A stretch of DNA of 64,000 bases from Ambrosia x helenae. Taxonomy: Eukaryota > Streptophyta > Magnoliopsida > Asterales > Asteraceae. A program made the translations under genes and the position numbers. This document shows, one piece after another, positions 10,779-22,039 of this stretch. Position 1 is the first letter of the stretch; each line of letters starts with the position of its first letter. The stretch lies in contig CM061234.1 in NCBI GenBank assembly GCA_030844895.1, positions 10,571,173 to 10,635,172 of the forward strand. The letters run 5' to 3'. Below the pieces are notes generated by a model that worked only from the letters and a program-made list of their open reading frames with translations, was not told the DNA's origin and searched no databases.

Positions 10779-12822
10779 CTAGCAAGAACCTACGCGTTGC
10801 GGCAGGGTTGCACCCGTAAACTTTTATTACATATATAATAATTTTAAACTAAAAGTTATCATGTATTCTTGCGTGACAATTATTTTGGTGGAAGTCCTTT
10901 GATATTGAAAGCACGAATAAAAAATAAAAATTGATGGGGGAGAATATTGAAAACTTGAATCAGAAGACAAGATTCCAGTCTTTGAAAAAAAAAAGTAGCT
11001 AAATACTCTAAATGAAGCCATAAAAAAATAAAGAATGACGTGTGGGATGGGTTTGTCATCCCGTAGTACTAACTGGTTGGTTTTGTAGTATATTCCCGAA
11101 TATGCTCCGAACATATATATGCCATTTCTCATGTTGGCGATTGTTTCGTCTAATGAGACACCCATAGGTGTGAAGGTGAAGTTTGTGTTGTATGCGCGGA
11201 TCAAAGAAACCATGACATTTGATCAAAGAAACCATGAGGATGCTCTTTATTAACACAATAGCCATGATGTTGCTCTTGATTAACACAACATTTATCTGAT
11301 TGTAATTTTTAACCGTAAACTTTTATTACATATACAATAACTTTTAAACTAAAAGTCATCATGTATTCTTGTTTGACAATTATTTTGGTTTTGCTAATGA
11401 CCGAGTCAGCCACGAATGCGACGATGTCTATCTTTTTTATTTGAGTTTGAATATGTTAGTCAAATTTTTATGTATTATTTTTAGTATAAGTTAATAAGTT
11501 ATTTAATTGTTGTACTTTTAAACTAAAAGTCATCATGTATTCATGTTTGACAATTATTTTGGTTTTCCTAATGACCTAGTCAGTCACGAATGGGATGATG
11601 CATATTTCTTTTATTTGAGTTTGAATATGTTAGTGAAATTTTATACAATCTTATTTTATATAAATACATTTTTATACAAAAATACATTTTTGTAAGTTTA
11701 CTAACTTTTTACAAAACACCTCGGAAAGTTAACATCTTCCATTTTTAACACCTAACTTTTCAAAGTCACATTTTTAGATCTAAGTTCTAAAATGTCATTT
11801 ATACCCTTTAACTTTTTAAGTTACAAAATAATACCTTTAACTTTCAAGAAGTTACTTTTTCTACCTAGATCTTTCAAAAATGGCAATTTTACACTAAACT
11901 AGTAAACTTGTTTTTATCAACTTTGTCAATAAGACTTATTATTATGTTCTAACACTAATAATAGTCCAATATAGTCTTATTAAGGTTAATAATAGGTATA
12001 TTTGGTGTGTTAAGTCCATAATGTCCAATGTGTCAATTTTTAGTGTTTCAAAGTTGATGTCTTTAAAGATGTAGTTTGTAGATCTTGTAATATTTTTAAG
12101 ATCCATCATGTTATTATGTTTTTGATGGTTATATTATGATAATTAAAACCACTTTTAAACATGCTAAAGTTATTTTTATGAAAATCATCCAAAACATCTT
12201 TAAATACATGTGTATGTGAACTTATAATAACTATAAAAATCACTAACTTTAATAAGAAAACTCACGGCTATATAGATAATTTTTTTATAAACCTTTGTTA
12301 AACTTGTAAAAATATGTGTTATGATGTAGCATAGAAATTAATGTATTATAATATGAGAAAACAACAATTTTAATCATTTAGATAAAAATGAAAATGTATA
12401 TTAAAAAGAAAATATATATTTGGATGAGGAGCAGAGCCAGAAGCAACCATTGCAGAGTGTGATTGAGGCGGTGCGATGGTCTTGAAAATGTGACTTTTTC
12501 TTTGGAAAAGAGTGGTTTTAACCTATTCTGCACTGGATGAAAGTAGAATTCATATTTACTGGTTTGAACATGATTAGTGACTTGTCTATACGTGATTAAT
12601 GAATTACCTGAACACATTGTGTTTTATTCCCGTATGAACAAAACCTCACAAATTTTTTTTTCTTTTTTATATAGACTATGATACTCGTTGCAAAAATAAT
12701 AAAATGCTCGTTGATTTTGTGTAATTTTTTTCTTTAAAAAATCTCGTATATAAAAGTTATTACCGTTTGAGCGTCATGTCAGCCTTTGTGCTTTCTTTTA
12801 TTAATAGATATAGATATATAGA
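10779..12822 (-). mobile_element. Helitron with a Rep fragment
   Basis: The minus-strand 3' end is CTAG at 10779-10782 with a GC-rich imperfect hairpin just inside (about 10786-10805). The 5' end is TCTATATATCTATATC at 12822 going down. The flanking bases are A and T, the A|T insertion site expected for Helitrons. About 12300-12770 repeats the sequence of the smaller relatives at 8650-9200, so the element may be composite. A Rep-like coding fragment lies inside in the matching orientation. Ends are by eye, and the 3' assignment could belong to a separate insertion. Confidence 0.5.
11025..11213 (-). pseudogene. Helitron Rep/helicase N-terminal fragment
   Basis: The minus-strand frame reads IRAYNTNFTFTPMGVSLDET, then ANMRNGIYMFGA and GIYYKTNQLV. 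Plant Helitron transposases carry a region near the N-terminus of the form IRxYNxxFxFTSxG..xD..., a glycine/tyrosine-rich xGxYxFRxxG, and IYHxIxxLxP, which this fits. After PIPH the match stops, where a family member would continue with an aromatic LQLYxYD motif, so a frameshift or break occurs there. No Rep catalytic HUH motif or helicase is present in the window. It is a dead remnant of an autonomous element. Confidence 0.6.
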
Positions 12823-13228
12823 TCAGGGTCATCCCTAAGAATTCAGGTGTCCAGGCCGAGCCACGAAAAATGTGTCTCTTACCCTTAAGCCTTGACAAAA
12901 TAAATAACGTAAATTATATTCTTTAAACGACGATTAAAGTATTAAAATGAGTTAATGACTTACCATAATAAGTGAATAGGTAATCGAGGATGAGTGAAGC
13001 TCTCTTTAACATTCTTTTTAACCCAAATAAGCGATTAAATTTTGCTTGTTTATGTGTGTCGTAGGTTTCTTCTATTCTTTTGCTTTTTTTTTTTTAAATT
13101 TAGTTGAATCAAATTGGTAGTGGGATTTTAAACTTGTTATGTGTTACTAGTATTTAGGTTATTTTAAAATTTAAAAGATGTGTTTAATAGGCCCAAGTTT
13201 AAATGTTTAAAGATGTGTTTAAAAAAAC

Positions 13229-13273
<45 letters not shown>

Positions 13274-13435
13274 TCTTTTATAAAAAATGTGCCCCGATAT
13301 GATATAGATATAGATTTTGCTGCCGTTTATTTTTTATATATATAAAATATTAACGTTAGAGAATTTGAAACTCATTGTGTTTTCATGTCGTTTATTCTTT
13401 TTTGTTTATCGAAATTAGCTTGGAATTGGATCCAC
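12823..13435. other. AT-rich spacer with TA microsatellite
   Basis: No gene is seen. A (TA)n tract covers about 13235-13270. Confidence 0.5.
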
Positions 13436-13630
13436 CACTACAATGAATTTGGCTTTTAGCAGCAACACCTATCGCCTCTAATACTCCAATTGTACGCTAA
13501 AATTGTGGCCGTTGGATCTGTTTTTGATCAAAGGTTAGGGTGGGTGTGTGTCGGGTGTGAATCTTTAGCAGCGATAAAAGGCGGGTCGTCGCTAAAAGTG
13601 TCGCGGCTAAAGGTTTAATTTCTTGTAGTG
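13436..13630. mobile_element. CACTA-type miniature element
   Basis: The left end CACTACAATGAATTTGGC and the reverse complement of the right end, CACTACAAGAAATTAAACC, form imperfect terminal inverted repeats that start with CACTAC. Inside are subterminal TTTAGC/GCTAAA words in both orientations. These are features of CACTA miniatures; a clean 3-bp duplication is not visible. Confidence 0.6.
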
Positions 13631-13976
13631 TGCACTAACAGTACAAAGTTAGCAGTTAACCTATAATTGGCTGAATTAATAAAACCATATTTTCAATAAC
13701 TAAAACTGATCATTTATCAATGTATTATAACCGATAAGGTAGTTATAACTACTACTTTAGGCCAACCTCACCCTTATATATGCTATTCTATGTAAGTTGT
13801 AACTAATCAATAGTATATATTGCAATTGGCTTCTTATATATAACTTGATTTTTTATGGAATCAAATTGTTTTTTTTCATTTAGTATGAATGTTTTGTGAT
13901 TACATTATACAATAAAAGAAGAAAATACATAATGCAAAGTATGGACAATTGTTAAATTAACACAGTTGTTAGGTTG

Positions 13977-14320
13977 TCCTTTACGGGTAGCTCAGTTGGT
14001 GAATGGATCTGTGATCCCTTTTGGGTGTCCCAGGTTCGATTCCCACAAGGGACATAATGAGAAATGATGGATGACTCCTAGCCTATGGTCACGACTTCGA
14101 GTCCTGATCTCGCCCGGGTTTTACCAATCCTTCACCGTCGTGTCTACGGGCGGGTGAGGGGTTGGGTTTTCCCCGGTTTCGGGAACTGCATGGGCGGCCT
14201 GACTACGCCAGCCGCCCAAGGTACGTATGAGCCCTCCATTGGGTTGGTCGTGGGGGTTTGTCTATAATGTGAGGACTCCACTAGATAGTCGGGAAAAAAT
14301 GTTTGTTGGCCATTAAAAAA
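13977..14320 (+). mobile_element. tRNA-derived SINE with perfect duplication
   Basis: An 18-bp perfect repeat, AACACAGTTGTTAGGTTG, flanks the element at 13959-13976 and 14321-14338. The head has a textbook A box (GTAGCTCAGTTGG, about 13986) and B box (GGTTCGATTCC, about 14033-14043), spaced as in a tRNA. The body is GC-rich and the tail is GCCATTAAAAAA. The open frame across it is fortuitous. Confidence 0.9.
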
Positions 14321-14338
14321 AACACAGTTGTTAGGTTG

Positions 14339-14704
14339 GAATTGAGTTTAATATATCTACAGTTGCATGCCTTAATGAGAGGAACGTGAAGTTCATAAAT
14401 GGATTTGAATTATAAAATCACAATGCACATGCAATTCTTCCCTTTGGACGCTCTTTAATTTTTTCTTAATTAATGTTTGTATTTTACTTGTCTAATCAAT
14501 TATTGTTAAATAAAATATTGCAACCCCTAAAACTCTAAAAGATATATTATGCGTTAAATAAAGTTCTTTATTTTTTAAGTATCGTTTAAGCCTTGGTCTT
14601 TTCTATAATGGTTTTGCTCATTTTTTACAAGCTAGCTGTTAATCATTTAGAAATTTAGCATCATAACATTTGTTGTTTTGATTTAATACCCTGAAATAAT
14701 AGCA
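14339..14704. other. AT-rich spacer
   Basis: No gene or element recognised. Confidence 0.4.
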
Positions 14705-15410
14705 CTACTTTTTTTTTTTTTAAATTCGCTTTCATTCAACACCACAGAAGGTCGTCAAACCGAGGACCTCCGGAACAACTTACAACGTATACAATGGAGA
14801 TTTACGCCAGTCCTCCCACCTTAATTCCTTAAACTTAGACCCCTATGCTTTAACCAAAAAAACGACAAACTCTTGACATTAGCGGCTATAGTTCTTCCAA
14901 ACGATGCTTTGTTTCTGAAGGTCTTCTCATTTCTTGCAAGTCATATACACCAAATCGTTACCATAAAAATGCCGTGAACTATCTTCTTGGCCCATTTACC
15001 CTCAACGGCCATCTTGTGAAAATCTAACAAATCTCGAACCTCAAATGTAAACATAGGCGCTACACTGCACCAATGCCAAATTATAGACCAAACCTCTTGA
15101 GCTACCAAGCAACTAGAGAAAACATGATTCATTAACTCATCTCCCCAATCACAGCATACACAACTCGGATTGCCTACCTGGATATTTCGTTTAATAAGCT
15201 CAACTTTAACCGGTAACCGGCCCATTTTTGCTCGCCAAGCTAGAACATTGCACTTTATTGGAACCCAACTGGACTATTGCATTGCATTTCGCGAACTATC
15301 CTCCCTCTCTACATGTAACAACCTCCTTATCTCCTTAGTAGTTATTTCACTAATATCACCTTTACTCCACTTCCAAATGTCTGTTGTTTAATTGTATGCG
15401 GTAAACTGAT
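14705..15410 (-). pseudogene. L1-type LINE 3' fragment
   Basis: Only the C-terminal part of a LINE ORF2 remains. The minus-strand frame covers the reverse-transcriptase-associated zinc-binding domain (zf-RVT): KCNVLAWRAKMGRLPVKVEL, then NPSCVCCDWGDELMNHVFSS with Cys and His in the usual places. There are in-frame stops before the domain (near 15288) and after TIWCI (near 14939). A poly-A tail appears as the T run at about 14709-14722. It is strongly 5' truncated, as most LINE copies are. Confidence 0.8.
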
Positions 15411-15488
15411 ACAATTCCATTGGTCAAATACGCCCAGTTAGATTATTGGAGCAGACCCTTGACCCAGTCAAATAGAGTAGTAGATTTA

Positions 15489-15810
15489 GGGGCTGTTTGG
15501 TAGCCTCTTAACGAGACTCTTAACCATTCAGTGCTGAATGATTCAGCATTCAGCATTCAGCGCGTTTGTTTCAGCCTCTGAATGGAATGGTTAAGGCTGA
15601 ATCATTAAGATTTGGGATGTTGCTGAACCATTAAGCACTAAATCATTAAGCACTGAACTAGGCTAAACCTTAATAAAACTCTCATACCAATGTGGGACAA
15701 GAAAACTAACCATTAAGAGGTCCAACTTAATGATTCAACACTTAACCATACAGACCTCTTAACCATTCAGACCTCTTAATGATTCAGCACTTAATCAATC
15801 AAACAGCCCC
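15489..15810. mobile_element. Tourist-like MITE, copy 1
   Basis: Terminal inverted repeats GGGGCTGTTTGGT and (T)CAAACAGCCCC are flanked by TTA at 15486-15488 and 15811-15813, the TTA duplication of PIF/Harbinger (Tourist) elements. The interior repeats CATTCAG/TTAATGATTCAGCA words. It is clearly the same family as 48281-48564. Confidence 0.85.
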
Positions 15811-16132
15811 TTAACAGGAAACAGGAGGAGTGGGAGAAGTTCACAAGCTTAAATTTTGAGTAGTTAGCAAATTTTATCAGTAGTAGTAGGCAAATGTTTA
15901 TCTTTGCTTTTGTCGATGTTTTTATTATCTGTTTTTGAGGTTCATAACTTGTAACCGGAAATTTCCCATCTCGAATTGGGTTGTTTAATTCAACAATTTC
16001 GTTTTAATTCCTAGAATCTATCATAATCTCTACTATTTTAGGGAGAAGCATTTGGTAAACATACAAAAGTATGTATAACTAGAAAGAAGTCTTTTTACAG
16101 AGACACTTGTACTAAACAGTGATCAACATCAA
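15811..16132. other. AT-rich spacer
   Basis: No gene is supported between the Tourist element and the next retroposon. Confidence 0.4.
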
Positions 16133-16145
16133 TTTAGAGTAGTTT

Positions 16146-16388
16146 TTTTTTACCGTCTAACGAAACCCAGTCACCCGGGTACACCCACAGGCAATGGTCA
16201 CTCACACCTGTGATCACAAACAATGCTAGAGACCTAGACCGTCACTAATTCTAGAGAAAACCCATCGCCCGAATGCCCATTGTGATAAAACATTTAAGTC
16301 ACGCATGAAATTGTCACAAACAAAACTCCATCTGGCGACCTCAACTATAGAAACTCACCGGGTACCGTTAGAGCACATCGCATTTGGT
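16146..16388 (-). mobile_element. SINE-like retroposon
   Basis: Direct repeats of 13 bp with one mismatch (TTTAGAGTAGTTT at 16133-16145, TTTAGAGAAGTTT at 16389-16401) flank a moderately GC-rich body that ends, on the minus strand, in GACGGTAAAAAAAAA. The pol III boxes are poor, so a different class of short retroposon is possible. Confidence 0.5.
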
Positions 16389-16695
16389 TTTAGAGAAGTT
16401 TGAAGAGAAAACACTTGGTTGGAGATCAAGGAGTGAAAGATCTTGATTTGTTGTATATGTCTTTTAATCCTTTTATAACCTGTTTGTTTTAATAAGTTTT
16501 CAAAAAAATAACTGTTGAAAACTACAAACAACAGATATACTTCCTAGTTGTGTGCAAAATAGGCTATAAACTCTAGTGATAACCTATCAATAAGAAAGTG
16601 ATAACACACACATATTTATATGATAATACTAATAAATAGTAATACAGCCACAAATTTCAACTACTGTAACAGGCAAAACATGTTAAAAACAGTGT

Positions 16696-19600
16696 TCACT
16701 CAGAATCTGAACCATTAGAGTTGGAGCCATGTCGAACATTTCTCGGTTGTGCCTTTGATGGTTTCATAGATGATTCACCTTCAAAAAAGATAACCTGGGC
16801 TTTGCCTAATCTCTCCTCCAGTTCCTCTGTGGTAAAATCATCGGTCCCACCAAGCTCATCGAATCCCACCTGCATATCATTTCAGAAAACATGAACCACC
16901 TATGTGATACGAATAGGAATTCGAACACGAACACAAAGTGCTAGTGATGAGACATACCACATAATCATCCACCTTTGCGTTTTTTATAAGAGCAATTGTT
17001 GGAAGAACAACAATCTTTAACTTCTCAGCCAAGAACGGGCTTTTCTCTGCTTGAATCTTTATGAATCGGGTCTCAATGTGCTGCTTCGCCAATATGCTTA
17101 AGTGTTTGTCCACTACCTGCAGTAGAGGACGCAAATCTTTGTATAATTTAATTCTAACAAGTAGTGGGGGAAGCTAATGCAAACCACAAGACTTAACGGC
17201 TTCAAAACAAGAGATTACATTTCTTGTTTTATTTGAGAGTGGTTAAAAAATAATGTTTCATGCGTTGAGATTATGTTCGATCAGCACACAAAACAAACAG
17301 CAAACTTGCATTCAACACTTGATCCCCACAGCCCTTTTTATCCGATCAGCGTTCTAAAACCAACCAGGAATCGACGAAAAAAGATAGGCAGGCCTTTAGT
17401 GTTTGGGGCGGTTGAACAACTATCTCAACTGAAAGAATCTAGAAGATAAAACACCCTAAACAGCAAATGCTAGAGTTGGAGATTCAACCTATCTTTCTCT
17501 CTCACTTAATCTTCAGGGTATGTCCCAGTAGATTATAAGAGAGCCATTACCGGGTCTGTATATAAACTATAAGCTTTTCTTCATGAAATAAAACTTACCT
17601 GCAAAAGAATAAGTTGTAAGTGGGAACTTGTAATTGCTGACCAGCTATATAAATCTTAGATGTTTGTTCCACCACAACCACCCTTGCCCCGCATGAGCGT
17701 TGTTGAAACTAGAACGAAGAACATAAACCTTAGTTTTAAGAAGCGTGAGGCGCAACAAGGCGATAGAGTTCCTGGAGCTAAGACGCACGCATCACGTAGG
17801 CGAGTTGCAAGGTAATTATAGAACTTTTCTATATTTCTCCTAGGAATCAGTCACCCCGTACTATAAATTTAGATATATTATATAATATACTTCTATATAC
17901 GATTTATTATACAAATAACCTCTATATAAACCTAAAAGCCTATATGCACAACCTCCAGATACACAAAACCTGCCCCGATACACGACACACGCCTCATTGC
18001 CTCAAGCCCTTTTTACCTGCACCTCATGTACACATGTTGCCTCAAGCCCTTTTTACCTCATGCACACGCCTCATTGCCTCATGTACCTCATGTACACATG
18101 TCGTCTCAAGCATTTTTTACCTGAACCTCATGTAGCATGAGGCCTCAATCATATGCGTAGAACCTTAGCGCCGGAGCGTGCCTCAAGAGCGCTTTTCTTA
18201 AACGAGTTCCTTTTAGTGACTGTATTAGGTTGAGCCTCAAATCCACTAAAATAACATATCCTAAAGATAAATTACCAAACAGAAACATTTCTTCAAGTTA
18301 AAAACTTCTAAATATGATAGGTCTAGTTACTATTGTATCAACAGAAAGATTTCACACAATCCCTCACTCATTACCCTAGTTTCCTTTATCAAACATTGAA
18401 ACCCCCATCATTCAAATAAACTCTTAATCTTTAATATTACTTTACACACATACATATCGCATGTTGGTAAATCATAATCCAAAGTAATATAGAAGCCAGA
18501 AATATCAAATTAAAACTGATCACAACTAACAATTAAAAAGCAGTGTACATTGTTCCATTTCCATATGATATACCTGTATTCAAAGATAGAAAAGCATAAT
18601 GTCATCTAAACCCTAGATTATTTACATTTGTGACAGACCGGTTTCCTTCAAGACTCATACAGGCTCTCACCATCTTGGTTTTAAAAAGCAATAAAGCACA
18701 GCTCAGGCGCGATACGCAGGTCCACGCTTTTTACTACCTAAGGCGCGAGTTGTACATAAGGCGCTTGAAGCGCACTGAAAAATGGCTTGAGGCACAGATG
18801 AGGTGCGCCTCTCTTGTACGTAGGGAGTTTTTGTGCTTCGATGTCATAAAACAGTTTTTAAATGTAGGTAATTTATATATTAAATCATATACAAAGCTTA
18901 CTAGTTACTTATACCTAAATTTTGGGTATGGAATTCAAAAATCCTGGCGTCTACTTATACACTTTGCATCTCGGTTTTAGACGTAGTCACATTCTACCAC
19001 AAAACTCTAACTAACAAACATAAAAAAAAACAGAAAAAATAGAACAATCACCTTGCAGGGTGCAACAAAAAAGCACATCTGAGGCGTTTAAATCCCCTGA
19101 AAATTGGCTTGAGGCATGGGTGAGTCATCCCCACCCCCCTCTTGTACAAAGGTAGTTTTTGTGCATCAGGATGTCGAACAAAAGCCTATTAAGGTTTCAC
19201 ACGTAGCTAATTTATATAATAAAATCATATATAAAGCTTACTTAGAGCTAAACTTTGGATCAAAATATACATTAAAAAAACTATATAAACACCTGGCGCG
19301 TTGCTTTTAGACCTTGTCGCCTTTGTGCACTTCTCACATTTTAAAACAATATACCTTCCTAATTCCTATCACTTTCTACTGCAAAACATTAAACCATGAA
19401 ACATCACACAAAACCCTAACTAATACGTAGCTCCTCACTTGCAAACAACAGCGTGCCTTACACCTCGGTTTTAGACCTTATCACCTACTCGCATTATAAA
19501 ACCGTAGCTACAATCACTAAATTATACAGCAATATTTCTTCTTGTCACTATCTACTACCAAACTCTAAACTATAAAACATCACACAAAACCCTAACTCAA

Positions 19601-20038
19601 CTAACAAACATCCAAATCATATAATAACATCAAAATACAACCGAACCGAACAGAACAGAGGCATCACCTTGCAGGGCCAATTCTCGCGAAAGAAATGACA
19701 AACAACACGATCACTAGCCTTAACAATCGAAAAAAAATCCTTCTCTGAAAATATCTCAGTATACTCTCCATGACCAAGATTAATCCAACGGCTACGTTTC
19801 TCCGCCATCTTCTTCATCTGCTGCAGTCGTCTCTCCCTCAGCACCTCAATATCATCCAGATCTAGCTTCTCTAATGCCGCAATTTCATCGTCTATCTTGT
19901 CCTCTACAGCCTTTGCTACCGTCAGCACTTGTTGCTCTAAGATCTGTAAAATTAAATTAACAATGAGTGCAAAACTGATTGATATTATTATTATTGTTAG
20001 ATGTTTATATAATATACCTCTTGAACTTTGTGTTCCAT
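16696..20038 (-). CDS. TXNDC9: TXNDC9-like thioredoxin-fold protein, four exons
   Basis: Minus-strand exons are 20018-20038, 19668-19943, 16958-17116 and 16696-16869, with GT-AG introns that all fall between codons. They give 209 aa plus TGA; the Arabidopsis homologue is about 210 aa. The order is a short start MEHKVQE, a charged coiled-coil segment (residues 8-60), then a phosducin/thioredoxin-like domain from about GHGEYTEI (65) to the DDYVVGFDELGG segment near 150-160. It keeps only one Cys of the usual CxxC (ENWPCK, 94-99) and the cis-proline-type VLPT (136-139). The tail is acidic, ending GSDSE. In animals TXNDC9 (PhLP3) modulates CCT-chaperonin folding of actin and tubulin; a similar role in plants is inference. 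Intron 2 is 2,551 bp and full of repeats. All exons look intact. Confidence 0.93.
17720..18215. repeat. GCGCC-rich miniature element in TXNDC9 intron 2
   Basis: The left side TTTTAAGAAGCGTGAGGC and right side GCGCTTTTCTTAAA suggest terminal inverted repeats. The interior has repeated blocks of TGCCTCAAGCCCTTTTTACC and CATGTACACATG. The superfamily is not determined. Confidence 0.45.
18675..18985. repeat. GCGCC-rich repeat in TXNDC9 intron 2, copy A
   Basis: It begins GGTTTTAAAAAGCAATAAAGC and ends CGGTTTTAGAC. The middle matches copy B at about 19080-19315 in order: GGCTTGAGGCA, CTCTTGTAC, TTTTTGTGC, then TATATA(A)TAAA and ACAAAGCTTACT. The open frame across it is not a gene. Confidence 0.5.
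19080..19315. repeat. GCGCC-rich repeat in TXNDC9 intron 2, copy B
   Basis: It is a diverged direct copy of 18760-18985 in the same order of words, ending GCGCGTTGCTTTTAGACC. Both lie in the same intron in the same orientation, so either a local duplication or two insertions of one family. Confidence 0.5.
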
Positions 20039-20107
20039 TTGAATTGGTTTTGATCGGTATGTTTATTAATTGAAGATTTAAGATCTGATGGAAAGTGTGT
20101 AACAAAC

Positions 20108-20132
20108 TCTGTGTGTGTGTGTGTGTTTGTTT
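20108..20132. repeat. GT microsatellite upstream of TXNDC9
   Basis: A (GT)n tract about 70 bp 5' of the TXNDC9 start codon, probably in the 5' untranslated or proximal promoter region (CA-rich on the gene strand). Confidence 0.7.
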
Positions 20133-20404
20133 GAATTTGGGATATGTGTGATGGTTAATTGGTTATTCGGTATTTGGGCCGGGCTAAATTTGGTTAAGAG
20201 TGGGCTAATGGAATAATGGGCTGTGATTTATGTATCGGCCTGGTTTAAGAAGAAAAAATGTTACTTTGGGCCAGGATGATTTTTAACTGAAACAAATATA
20301 AATATGAAACAAATATAAATATGGTTTTTGTTAAATTAAAGGATTAACAAAGAAAAATAACGGTAGGTAAACTATTTGTGTAGTTAGGTGACTACCAGGG
20401 TGAA

Positions 20405-20690
20405 TGAAGGTGTACAAATCCGGCTGAACTGAACCGGGTTCGTGAACCAAAAATAAAAATCGGTTTGTAGAAAACCGGTTTAAGTTATAAACCGTTAAGG
20501 AGGAAAATTTTTAAACCTATCAAATCAATTAGATAGGATTCAAACCGGTTTCAAAAAAAAAAAAAAAAAAAAAAAAGGTTTTTTGACATGTTTTTTAAAT
20601 TGGGTCAAGTCTAAACCGGTTTTCTTAGTGAAATGGATAGGGTTATAAACCGATTTGGGAGCTTAGCCCTTTTTTTTTGTTCACTTCTAG
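20405..20690. repeat. ACCGGTTT-rich miniature-element-like block
   Basis: The block repeats aaaccgg/ccggttt words in both orientations, with a 20-plus A run near 20553-20576, between GGTGTACAAA on the left and TTTGTTCACTTC on the right. This is the composition of hAT-type miniatures, but I could not find a clear 8-bp duplication. Confidence 0.35.
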
Positions 20691-22039
20691 CTACAGATTC
20701 AGGTAGGAAGGGAAGATGGAAGGCCAGTGCGGGTAGGAATATTGTTGTAGGCGTTGGGTAATGACCAAAATCGACTTGGTTGTGATGTAACTGTCACAAC
20801 TTCATCTTGGTTTTGACCGTTGAATTAAAAAGTCAACAACTTTTGATTAACTACGAGACATTCGGTCTGAAGGATTTTGAATTTGCGTTCGTGGCTCATA
20901 CCGAAGGTTTTTTTTTCTGATGTTAGTATGTGAACTATTATTTGCTTTTCATTTTAACCATTGTTGACTCATACATGAATTTATACAATCGATTAACATT
21001 AACAATAGTTTAAATATGAATCAATGTTACATTGCATGTAAACCTTCTTAGTTCTTCGAATATTTTATGAAACCATATAGCATAATTATATTTAACTAAA
21101 GCTTGACTCATATGAAACAAACTAGAATTCCTAATCTAGATCGTGCTTTGACACAATAGTAAACCACAAAACAAGTGTCAAAGAAAATATCTTACAACTT
21201 TATAATTGTAAGTGCATTTAATCAACCAACATATGGTGTGTGCATTAAACAAAAGAAAATTGTTGAATTTATGAGTGTGGTGACCCATGATCACTAGAGT
21301 ATTTATGACTAATGGTGTCCTCGGAGACTTCTTTGACTTCTGCCAAGTTTTGGACCAAGATGTTAACATAAGACAAAGACAAAGTATTAAATATGTATTT
21401 TGATTTGGGCTCACATCTAGATACACCATCAATGCTCAAACACACTACACTTAAATATTATTATCTTGGGGGGACGGGGTGTTTACCGTGAAGCATCTGT
21501 GAAGCACCGGTAATGAACCAATCACAGCCCGTCAACTGGACCATTACTCGTGAACCCTATCCACCAGCAGCACCACCCGTGAAGTGTCCATGGAGCACCT
21601 GGTTTCCCTCTCTCTTCTCCATCTCTCTCTCTCTCCTCTGCAACTGTGAATGCACCCGTGAGATAGACCACAGAAACCTTCCACGGGACTACCAGAATCT
21701 CACTACCCATGACCACAGCGACGGTGAACTCGTGTTGATAGTGAGATACCCGTGTCATTCACTGGTTTCACCCCTTCCTCTCTTAGAAGACAATTATAGG
21801 TAACCGGGACCATGTTTTTTTATCAATCAATCAAGTAAATGTTGTCAACTATTTATGTAAGTAAATAGTTGCAACCCTTTTTTATTTTTTTAATTCTAGG
21901 CTAGCCCATTCGGTAAAAACATATATCTTTTAGATAAAAAGTCACAGGCTCAAATCTCACACCATCAAATGCGCCTAAGACTCCCTGCTACCTTAGCGAC
22001 CTGAGAAAACATACAAAGTTAGACAACACATACAGTGCC
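20691..22039. other. intergenic DNA with a GC-richer block
   Basis: No gene is supported. About 21474-21810 is GC-richer and repeats 'ccgtgaag.a' words at both ends. It may be a miniature element; the overlapping frames on both strands are low-complexity by-products. About 21900-22030 has weak tRNA-like boxes (GGCTAGCCCATTCGG, GGCTCAAATCTC). Confidence 0.3.

Noticed and set aside
21513..21803. Open frames on both strands in a GC-richer block
   Set aside because: The block has repeated words at both sides and no recognisable protein; both strands are open at once, as expected from composition.
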